From positions 1-64,000 of the forward strand of contig NZ_JADPJG010000005.1 in the NCBI RefSeq assembly GCF_023073335.1: a stretch of DNA of 64,000 bases, read 5' to 3'. The notes under the pieces are model-generated. The model was not told the DNA's origin. It did not search any database and was given only the letters and a program-made list of their open reading frames with translations. The position numbers and the translations under genes were made by a program. The stretch is from Bradyrhizobium sp. 21 (lineage in GTDB: Bacteria; Pseudomonadota; Alphaproteobacteria; Rhizobiales; Xanthobacteraceae). This document shows, piece after piece, positions 46,373-55,600 of the stretch; position 1 is the stretch's first letter; the number at the start of each line of letters is the position of its first letter.

Positions 46373-47398
46373 GTGAAAGCCGTCCATACCGAACTGCATC
46401 GCAGCCACGATCCGCAATTCTTCCTGGTTCGCGGTGTCGTCAAGCGCACCACCGAGCAGCCTGAGCGCGCCGATCGCCTGCTCAAGGGGTTGAAGGACGG
46501 CAAGCATCAATTGGTCGAGCCGGCCAGGTTCGGGCAGGGGCCCCGCGCGCGCATTCACAGCCCGGAATATCTGTCGTTCCTGAGCGAAGCCTGGGACGCG
46601 TGGACCGCGCTCGGCGATTCCGGTCCGGAGATGATCGGCAATATCCATCCGGTGCGCCATGCCGCGACTTATCCTACCCACATCATCGGCAAGCTTGGCT
46701 GGCACACCGCCGATACCGCGGCGCCCATCGGTGCGGGCACATGGGCTGCGGCCTGCGCTGCGACCGACGTTGCCGTCACGGCGGCACAGATGGTGATGGA
46801 TGGTGAGGACGCGACCTATGCGCTCTGCCGTCCGCCCGGCCATCACGCCTATCGTGACATGGCCGGCGGCTTCTGCTTCCTCAACAACAGCGCGATCGCC
46901 GCGGCGCATCTGCGGCAGAGGCACGAGCGCGTCGTGGTCCTCGACGTCGATGTCCATCACGGCAACGGCACGCAAGGCATCTTCTACGCGCGGCCCGATG
47001 TCTACACGGTGTCAATCCATGCCGATCCCGTCGCGTACTATCCTTACGTATGGGGCTATGCCCATGAGCGCGGCGAAGGCCCCGGCCTCGGCACCAATCT
47101 CAACATTCCCCTGGCGATCGGCACCGGCGACGACGGCTATCTCCAGGCGATGGACGTCGCGCGCAAGGCAATCGAATCCTTTGCGCCCGGCGCGCTCGTT
47201 ATCGCACTCGGCCTCGACGCCTCCGAGCACGATCCGCTGAAAGGCCTCGCCGTCACCACGCCCGGCTTCCGCCGCATCGGCCAGGCCATCGCGAAAATGG
47301 GCCTGCCGACCGTGTTCGTGCAGGAGGGCGGTTATCTCTCGGATATTCTGGGCGCGAACCTGACCTCGGTGCTGGCCGGATTCGAAGAGGCGCGGTGA
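46373..47398 (+). CDS. acetylpolyamine amidohydrolase (histone deacetylase family)
   Basis: The 341-residue protein is a class II-type zinc deacylase. The catalytic pair is His157-His158 in RPPGHHAY, zinc ligands are Asp193 and His195 in DVDVHHGNGT and Asp282 in GLDASEHD, and the transition-state Tyr is Tyr321 in QEGGYLSD. These are spaced as in the acetylpolyamine amidohydrolase of Mycoplana, which is also 341 residues. It would remove acetyl groups from acetylputrescine, acetylspermidine or similar. The start is GTG at 46373. It converges with the flavin monooxygenase gene with a 3-bp gap. Confidence 0.88.
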   Translation: MKAVHTELHRSHDPQFFLVRGVVKRTTEQPERADRLLKGLKDGKHQLVEPARFGQGPRARIHSPEYLSFLSEAWDAWTALGDSGPEMIGNIHPVRHAATYPTHIIGKLGWHTADTAAPIGAGTWAAACAATDVAVTAAQMVMDGEDATYALCRPPGHHAYRDMAGGFCFLNNSAIAAAHLRQRHERVVVLDVDVHHGNGTQGIFYARPDVYTVSIHADPVAYYPYVWGYAHERGEGPGLGTNLNIPLAIGTGDDGYLQAMDVARKAIESFAPGALVIALGLDASEHDPLKGLAVTTPGFRRIGQAIAKMGLPTVFVQEGGYLSDILGANLTSVLAGFEEAR

Positions 47399-47401
47399 GG
47401 C

Positions 47402-48382
47402 TCAAAACATCCCGCTCGCGGCGAGCGCCTTGCAGACGTGCTGCATCTCGGTCTCGTCCGCGACCATGTCGAGCATGATCGTGGTCAGCCCCTTCGCCGC
47501 AAACGCCTTCAGCTTTGCGCCGATCTCGGCGTAGCTGCCGACGAGGTAGGGGCAGTCGGCCTGGAAGGTGAGGTACGGCAGCAGCCAGTAGCCATTGTCC
47601 GCGAGCTCGCCGTTCTGGCCCTCGTAGAGACGCCGCTTCCACACGGAATCGCTATTCTCCACGGTGAGCGCGAGCAGCTCGCGATCGTCGGGGTTGTCGC
47701 GGAAACGCGCCTTTGCCGCTTGCCGTGCCTCGTCGCGTCCCTCGCGCGCGAAAATTCCAAAATTCATCCCTGGCGCATCAAGGCCGCGATCGAGGTCGGG
47801 CGGCAGCATTTGCATCTTGATGCAGCCGCTCTCCTTCGCCACGCGCTGCGCCGCCTCGGACTGGCCCGCGACCAGAAATTCCGGCATCAGCTCCGGCGGT
47901 AGGCGCGGCCGCAATTGCAGATTGCTTGCGCGATAGAACCGGCCCTCGTAAGTCACCGGCCGAGGGCTCGCCACCAGCTGGCGCATCAGCGCGACGAATT
48001 CACCGAGCCGGACATAGCGGTCGGCGTGCGACTGCTCGTCGCCCAACCCCTGCAGATCGCTGAGCGCCGTCCCCGTGATCATGTTGAGATAGACCTTGCG
48101 GCCGTGGAGCTGCGCAAAGGACGAGACGAATTTCGCCGCCGTGAACGGATGCATGTAGACCGGATTGACCGCGATCAGCGGCGAACTCCGCAGCGTCGCA
48201 GCCATGATGTGCTGGGCCATCGCCCACGGCTCGACGAACACGTCGTTGCCCTCGAACAGCAAAATGCCTTCAAAGCCGTTGCGGTCGGCGAACTGGGCCA
48301 CCCGCATCAGTTCGCCGACATATTTCTTGGGGTCGCGGTTGCGCGAGATCGCGGGAAAGACGCGCAGCCGCGCGGGCGTCAT
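47402..48382 (-). CDS. LLM-class (luciferase-like) flavin-dependent monooxygenase
   Basis: The 326-residue protein has the luciferase-like barrel pattern: RVAQFADRNGFEGILLFEGND, LIAVNPVYMHPFTAAKFVSSFAQLHGRKVYLNMITG and the LVAGQSEAAQRVAKE segment. Such FMNH2-dependent enzymes oxidise sulphonates, amines or natural-product intermediates; the MITGTALSDL stretch resembles alkanesulphonate monooxygenase-like members. The ATG overlaps the stop of the phosphopantetheinyl transferase gene (ATGA at 48379-48382), so it is coupled to the NRPS-activating enzyme and is a candidate tailoring enzyme of that pathway. Confidence 0.87.
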   Translation of the reverse strand: MTPARLRVFPAISRNRDPKKYVGELMRVAQFADRNGFEGILLFEGNDVFVEPWAMAQHIMAATLRSSPLIAVNPVYMHPFTAAKFVSSFAQLHGRKVYLNMITGTALSDLQGLGDEQSHADRYVRLGEFVALMRQLVASPRPVTYEGRFYRASNLQLRPRLPPELMPEFLVAGQSEAAQRVAKESGCIKMQMLPPDLDRGLDAPGMNFGIFAREGRDEARQAAKARFRDNPDDRELLALTVENSDSVWKRRLYEGQNGELADNGYWLLPYLTFQADCPYLVGSYAEIGAKLKAFAAKGLTTIMLDMVADETEMQHVCKALAASGMF

Positions 48383-49110
48383 TCAGCCGCTTCCTGGAGC
48401 GGCCACGCATTGCGGGTGATGGGCAGACCGCCGGTGGCGCGGGAGCCGTCGGCGATCGCCAGGCGATGCGAGGGCGACGGCGAGAATAGCTGGAATCGCC
48501 ACCCTTGCGGATCGTCGGCGATATCGGGCTTGAAGCTGATCTCGATCGCCTCTTGCGACACGTGCATCGCAAAGGCCTCGAGCGGCAAATTGAGGCCGAA
48601 ACCCCTGGCCTTCAGATAGGCTTCCTTGAGCGTCCAGTAGTCGAAGAAGCGATCGATCGCAGCGGGCTCCGGCAGTCCACGCAGCGCTTCGACTTCTTCG
48701 GGCGCGAAGAACCGAAGCGCGGTGGACAACGGTGCGACGCGCCGTGACACGGTCTCGACATCGACGCCGACGGTCTCATGCCCTGACACGACGCAGGCGA
48801 CGCAGCCATCGGCATGGGACAGGCTGAAGTGCAGCGCGCTCGAGGTTTTGGGCAATGCGACAAACGGCCGCCCGTAACGTCCGGTCGCGAATGACCAGTC
48901 GGTGGGTGCGACATTCGGCGCGGCGTGCGAGAGCGCAAGCCGCAATAGCGCGTGCGCGAAAATATACTGCCGCTGGTGCCGCTCGAACTTGAAGCGGTCG
49001 GCCCGTACCCGTTCGTCGATCGAGAGCAAACGCCGGCAGGTATCAACTGCACCCGGCGCGTCAAAAGTCTCGATCAGTCCGACAAACAGTTCAATCCTGT
49101 CGTCTGCCAT
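48379..49110 (-). CDS. Sfp-type 4'-phosphopantetheinyl transferase
   Basis: The 243-residue enzyme attaches the phosphopantetheine arm to carrier domains. It shows the two diagnostic motifs: GVDVE at 115-119 (Mg and CoA binding) and WTLKEAYLKARG at 159-170. The two-fold pseudo-symmetric Sfp length is right. ATG at 49110 is preferred to TTG at 49113. It lies in the same direction as the NRPS encoded about 540 bp upstream, whose two carrier domains need such activation, so it is the probable dedicated partner. Confidence 0.94.
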   Translation of the reverse strand: MADDRIELFVGLIETFDAPGAVDTCRRLLSIDERVRADRFKFERHQRQYIFAHALLRLALSHAAPNVAPTDWSFATGRYGRPFVALPKTSSALHFSLSHADGCVACVVSGHETVGVDVETVSRRVAPLSTALRFFAPEEVEALRGLPEPAAIDRFFDYWTLKEAYLKARGFGLNLPLEAFAMHVSQEAIEISFKPDIADDPQGWRFQLFSPSPSHRLAIADGSRATGGLPITRNAWPLQEAAE

Positions 49111-49159
49111 CAATTAGGCCCATGGCGTCAGGCCGGGGCCAAATCCCCTGCCATGACGG

Positions 49160-49214
49160 AAGAATCAACTGAGCAAGAATCAACTGAGTGGACCGCTCCT
49201 AGCGGTCCACTCAG
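49160..49214 (-). terminator. 14-bp repeat pair and perfect hairpin, possible leftward terminator
   Basis: AAGAATCAACTGAG occurs at 49160-49173 and again at 49175-49188. The second copy runs into a perfect 14-bp stem CTGAGTGGACCGCT (49184-49197) / AGCGGTCCACTCAG (49201-49214) with a 3-nt loop. Read leftward the stem is followed by TTGATTCTTG, a moderate T-rich run. It would end transcripts of the 55-residue gene or NRPS before the transferase gene. Confidence 0.5.
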
Positions 49215-49342
49215 GCGAATCCTTGTCGATTGCTGGCCGGTTTACGGGCGCAAGCTTGTGCGAGACCCAAACTCGGCAAGCGAGCGGCCCATTTCCGAAA
49301 ATTGAAGCCTGCAGATTCGTGCGGCGTTTCCGCCGCCGAGCC

Positions 49343-49510
49343 TTACTTCTTCTTCTTGGCCTTCTTGGAGCCGCCGAGCATCGAAATGCTGGCGTCGACG
49401 TCCTTCAGCGCGGACTGCAGCTTCTTCTTCTCGGCGCCGAGCAGCTTCTGCAGGGCCTTGCGGTCCTTGTCGCTCAACGAGGTGCCCTTGGTAAATTTGA
49501 TGAAACCCAT
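49343..49510 (-). CDS. 55-residue Lys-rich small protein
   Basis: A 55-residue protein, MGFIKFTKGTSLSDKDRKALQ at the start and SMLGGSKKAKKKK at the end, with a central amphipathic helix (KALQKLLGAEKKKLQSALKD). ATG at 49510 follows GGGGAGAG, a strong ribosome site, so the short form is preferred to the longer frame from 49588. I do not recognise the family. It lies between the NRPS and the transferase and could be independent, since it has its own good ribosome site. Confidence 0.68.
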   Translation of the reverse strand: MGFIKFTKGTSLSDKDRKALQKLLGAEKKKLQSALKDVDASISMLGGSKKAKKKK

Positions 49511-49652
49511 AACTACTCTCCCCGGTTGAAAATAATCTTCCAAATCAAAACGCCGGAATAATCTTGCGCGGTGGCGCCAAATAATCAAGATGCAACTTGG
49601 CCATTCACAGCTTTGGCGAGTGAAACCGTATTCGCCCGTGCTCTATGGCCGG

Positions 49653-52600
49653 TCATGCCGCCCTGCGATTGAGCAATCGGCTGAGTGGTGCGTTGGGTTG
49701 GGCGACGGCCGCCCCGAGCAGCGCGACGAGATCCTCCATCCACTGGCCGACCGTAGCGCCGTCGAGCAGCTCGCTCTTGTAATTGCATGAACCGGTGATT
49801 CCCGTCGGCCGCTCCTTGAGCATCAGCGACAGCCAGGTCGGGTCGATCGGCAGCACCGGCTGGCCTTCGCGCGCGACGTTGCCGATCGACCCTGCCGTGA
49901 GATCAGGCAGATCGAGCGGCCGGCGCAGCGGATTTTGCAGGGTGAAATAGACCTGGAGCAGCGAGGCTGGATTGACCCCTTCCTGCTCCAGATGGTCGGT
50001 CAGGATGTTGAACGGCAACTCCTGCCGCGCATGCGCGTCCAGTACGCTCTGACGGACCCGGGCCAGGGCCTGCACGAACGTCAGTTCAGGGGTGATCTGG
50101 GTGCGAACGATCACCGTGTTCTCGAACGGGCCGACGATCCGGTCGGTGTCCGGCTGGGCGCGATTGGCCATGGCGGTGGCGACCGAGATGTCGTTGCGGC
50201 CGGTCCGCGCCAGCAGCAGCGCTTTCAGGCCGGTCAGCAGGCACATGAACAGCGTGCCATTATGCTGGGCGGCGAACGTCGTGAGCCGGCCGATCAGCTC
50301 ACGCTCGAGGTTGACCGGATGGTGCCCCGTGGACGCGCCCGGGCCTGATTCGCCCTCGAAGAGGGGGGCCGCGCCGCGCAAATTCTCCGTCCAGTCCGCC
50401 GCCTGTCGGCGGGCGGCATCGGTGCCGCACCACCAGCGCTGCCAGCGTGCGACGTCCGAAAAGGCTGGCGGCAGTTTCGGCAACGGCAGCGACGGATAGC
50501 CGGCCAGCGCCGCATAGCGGTTGGACAATTCCTCGAACAGGACGCCGATCGACCAGCCGTCGACGACGGAGTGGTGCAGCGTCAGCAGCAACACATGATC
50601 TCCGTCGTGGAGCCGCAACAGCCGGGCGCGCAGCAGCGGCGCGCGCGCGGTGTCGATCGGGGCATAGGTCTCCTGTTCGATCAGGAGATCGATCTTTCGA
50701 AGCTCCAGGGCCTTGCGCCGCTTGTTGGTGTGGGGCTGACCGTCGCCGATCGTCTCGACAGTCAGGACACGACCGAGGGTGCCGGGCGCGGCGATGTGGC
50801 TGACGGGCTCCCCGCCGCTCCAGCCAAAATGGGTCCGCAGCGATTCGTGCCGGCGCACGACGTCGTCGATCGCCTGCGCCAGCGCGGCCCGATTGAGCGG
50901 CCCCTGGAGACGGAAGGCGAAAGGCAGGTTGAACAGCGGCAATTCCGGAAGATTCTGCTCGATCCGCAGCATCTGCTCCTGCGCGATCGAGAGCGTGGGA
51001 GGGCGGCTTTCGGCCAAGCTCGCTCCAGCCAACCTTGGCGCGCTAGCGGGCGGCTTGCGCGGCTTCGCCGCCACGGCCTCGTCAACTCGCCGGGCAAGGT
51101 CTTCGATCGTCGGTGCCTCGAAGATGGTCTTGATCGGCAGCGACACGCCGAGCGCACGGGCGACGCGCGCCATCGCCTGGCCCGCCAGCAGCGAATGGCC
51201 GCCGAGGTCGAAGAAATTGTCGGTCACGCCCAGGTTTTCGACCTTCAGCAGGTCGATCCAGATGTCGGACAGCACCTTCTCGGTGAAGCGCCGCGCCGGC
51301 ACGGCCGCATCCGGTCCGGACGCTTCCTGCTGCGCGGGCGCCAACAGCGCGGTTCGGTCGATCTTGCCATGGGCGTTGAGCGGCACCTGATCCAGGAACA
51401 GGAATGCGGACGGGATGGCATGGCCCGGCAGCCGGCTCTTCAGGAACTCGCGCAGCTCGCTGGCGCTGCTCCGGCTGCCGGATGCCGCGACGATATGGGC
51501 GATCAGCCTGACATCGCCGCTCGCCTCGCGACGCGGCTCGACGATGCCGGCGTGAACACCCGGATGGTCGGCAAGCGCGTTCTCGATCTCCTTGAGCTCG
51601 ATGCGGTAGCCCCGGACCTTGACCTGATGGTCGGCGCGGCCGAGGCATTCGATCGTGCCGTCGGCGCGGCGGCGGGCGAGGTCGCCGGTTCGGTACAGCC
51701 GGCTGCCTGCCTGGCGCGCGAACGGATCGGGCAGGAAGCGCTGCCGGTTCTGTGCGGGGTCGTTGACATAGCCGCGGCCGATACCGGCGCCGCCGATGCA
51801 GAGCTCGCCGGTCACGCCGACCGGCTGCGGCTGCAGGCTTGCGTCGAGCACGTAGAGCTGGGTGTTCGGCAGCGGCGCACCGACCGGGACATTGCCCGTC
51901 GCGGTCGCCGGTGCCCTGGTCAGGCGATGCAGCGAGACGTCGTCGGAACATTCCGACGCACCATAGGCATTGATCAACGGCACTTTCGGACAGCGGGCGA
52001 ACCAGGCCTTGCAGAGATCGACGGGCAGCGGCTCGCCCGTCGAGATCAGCAGGCGCAGCCTCGCGAAGGCGCGTCGGATCGGTGCCTCGTCCATGCGATC
52101 GAGGATGACGCGCAGCAGCGATGGGACGATCTCGAGCACCGTGATGCCCTCGCGCTCGATCTCCCGCGCGAGCAAAATCGGGTCCCGCACGATCGCGTTG
52201 CCGCAGACATGGACGCGCGCGCCGACCATGGGCCCTGCGAGGAACTGCCACACCGAGATGACAAAGCTCTGCGGCGCGGTCTGCGCGATCACGTCCCTGG
52301 CCGAGAGGCCGAGCTCGGAGATGAGCGAAGCCAGATGGTTCGAGAGCCCGCGCTGCTCGATCATGACGCCCTTCGGCGCGCCGGAGGAGCCGGAGGTGTA
52401 GACGAGATAGGCAAGGCTGGAAGCCGCGCGCCGCGCCGCGCCGGCCGGCTTGGTCGCCCCTGGCGCGATCGCGTCTTCCAGCTCGGCCACCTGGATGCGC
52501 TCGACCAGCGGTTCGAGCAGCGCATCGACCACGGACGACTGCGCGCGTCCGGTCAGCAGCACGCGGGCACAGCTCGATCCGAGGATGGTCGCTAGCCGCG

Positions 52601-55600
52601 CCGGCGGCTGGTCGGGATCGAGATTGAGGAAGGCGGCGCCCACGCGCTGGGCGGCGATCATCGCGGCGAGCAGATCGGGCCCGCGATCCGCAAGCAAGGC
52701 GACCACGGCCTCGGCGCCGACGCCGTCCCGGGCCAACCAGCGCGCGACCGCCTGGCTGCGGCGCGCCAGTTCGCGATAGCTCAGGGATGTGCGACCGTCC
52801 GACACCGCGATCGCGTTTGGCGTTTTCCTGGCCTGACGGTCGAAGCGTTCGCTGAAGTTGCCGCGCGTGGTGAAATTGGCCGGCACACCCCGGCCTTGCG
52901 CCAGCAGCTGCCGGCGTTCGGCCCCGGTCAGGAGGGGCAGCTGCGAGATGCGCTGCTCCGGAGCGGCGATGACGGATTTGAGCAGGGTCTTGAACTGAGC
53001 GGCCATGCCTTCGATCGTCGCCGCGTCAAACAGATCGGTGGCGTACTCGAAGAAGCCGGTGAAACGGCCGTCGGCCTCGACCAACTCGAGCGTGATGTCG
53101 AATCGCGCCACCTTCGGGTCGATCTCGATTCGCCGCGTCGACAGGCCGGAGAAACGTGCCGCCTCGATCGAGGCGTTCTGGAGGATGAACATGATCCGGA
53201 ACAGCGGATTGCCGTCGCTCCGGCGCGCGATCTGAAGCGCGCGCAGGACTTCCTCGATCGCAAGGTCCTGATTGCGGTAGGCGTCGAGCGTGACCTGCCG
53301 CACCCGGCGCAACATTTCGCCGAAGCTCGGATCGCCGCCAAAATCATTGCGCAGGATCAGCGTGTTGGCGAACAGCCCGATCAGGCGCTCGCTCTCGATC
53401 TGGTTGCGGTTGGCGATCAGCGAGCCGGTCGCGACATCCTCGTGTCCGGTGTGGCGGTACAGCAGGCACTGGAACACTGCGAGCAGGGTCATGAAGGGCG
53501 TGACGCCCTGGTTCTGGCTCAGCGCCCGCAGGTCGGCAGACAGTGTCCTGGAGAATTCGAGATAGCGACGGGCACCGTGACCGTTCCAGACCTCCGGCCT
53601 CGGCCGGTCGGTGCGCAGCGGCAGCGTGGTGACGCCGTCGAGCTGCGCCCGCCAGTAATGGAGCTGTTCCCTGGCGGCCGGCGTCTGCGCCCAGCTCTGC
53701 TGCCAGAGCGCAAAGTCGCGGTACTGGAAAGCGGGCGCAGGCGGTGCCGCCAGGTCCTTCTTGCGCGCTGCCGAATAATGGGCGGCGAGTTCTTCCCAGA
53801 ACAGCCGTTGCGACCACCCGTCGGTGACGAGGTGATGGACGTTGACCACCAGCGCGTGGCTGCTCTTGTCGAACGACAGCAGCGTCACCTTCAGCGGCGC
53901 TTCGCGCGCAAGGTCGAACGGATATTGCGCGAGCCCGAGTGCCTCGCGCCTGATGACAGCGGCCCGCTTGTCCGCGGGGCAGGGCTTGAGCTTGATCTGC
54001 TCGAGTCGCGGCGGCGATTGCAGCACGAGCTGCGCCGGCTCGCCGTCGCGTTCGATGACGACCGACCGCAGCACGTCGTGGCGCGCAGAGACCGCGGTGA
54101 GGCTCGCAGAAAGCGCGGCGACGTCGACCGGGCCTTTGAGGAGCGCGACTTCGACGACGTTGTAGTTGTAACGGGTCGGGTCGAGCCGCGAGAGCACGTA
54201 CATCCGCTGCTGCTGGAACGACAGCGGCGCGGCTGCGATCGCCGCCTGGCGCCAGGCCGGCAAAATCGTTTCGCGGTGGGTCGCGGCGGTCTCGAGCCGG
54301 GCCGCAAGCGCGGCGACGGTGGCGCAATCGAAGATGTCCTCGAACGAAAAGTCGACGTTGAAGCGTTCGCGCAGGCGCGAGCGCATCTGCGTCACCGCGA
54401 GCGAGTCCGCGCCGAGCGCAAAGACGTCCTGATCGACGCCGACCTGTGGCAGCTCCAGCAAACTGGCCCATATCCCCGCGAGCTGGGTCTCCAGGGCGTT
54501 GCGTGGCAGACGGGCCTCGTCGCCGCCGTCCACTGATGCGATCAGCTCGGCCAGCGCATTGCGCTTGACCTTGCCGCTGGCGCCTTTCGGCAGCGTTGCC
54601 ACGCTGCGGATCAGGCTCGGCACCTTGTAGGCCGCAAGACGTTTGCGCGCGAACTGGCGCAACTGGTCCGAGGTCGCCTCGGAATTCGGCCGCAGCACCA
54701 CGACGGCGGCGACGTTCTCGCCGAGCTTTGGGTGCGGGACGGCAAACACGCCGGCCTCCAGCACCGCCGGATGGCTGAGCAGGACCTCCTCCACCTCCAG
54801 CGGCGAGATCTTCTGCCCGCCGCGGTTGATGACGTCCTTGATACGGCCGACGATGAAGAGATAGCCGTCGGCGTCGAGATAGCCGAGATCGCCGGTCCGG
54901 AACCAGCCGTTGCGGAAGGCAGCCTGCGTCGCCGCCTCGTCATTGTAGTAGCCGCGGCTCATGTTGGGCCCGCGCAGCATGATCTCGCCCTGCTCGCCGC
55001 TCGCGAGCGCGCGGCCCGTCTCGTCCATGATCGCGATTTCGGGGCCCGCGGCGCGGCCGACCGATCCGACCTTGCGCAGCTCGAACGGATTGGCCGCGAT
55101 CTGCGAGGCCGCCTCCGTCATGCCATAGGTTTCGAGCACGGGAACGCCGAACGTCGCCTCCAGCCCGTCGAGGATCGCAGGCGCAAGCGAGGCCGAGGCC
55201 GAGCGGATTACGCGCAACGACGATGATTGGGCGAGGTCCGGGTTCGCTTCCGCCGCCGTCAGCAGCGCGCGATGGATGGTCGGCACTGCCGTATACCAGG
55301 TCGGTTGCAGCTCCCGCATCCAGCCGAAAAACGACGGCGCGTCGAAGCCGTTGGTGCAGACCACGCTTGAGCCTGCCGCGAGCGCGGTCAGAAGGCCGGA
55401 GATCAGACCGTGGGCGTGGAACAACGGCAGCACGTTGAGCAGGCGGTCGTGGGACGCGAGCGACAGCACGCGGCCGGCATTGTAGGCGGAGAGGCATGCG
55501 CTGCGATGCGTCAGCGGCACCATTTTCGGCCGCGCCGCCGTACCCGACGTCAGGAGGATGAATGCGTCGTCGTCGCCGCACGAGGCGCCGCTGGTATTTG

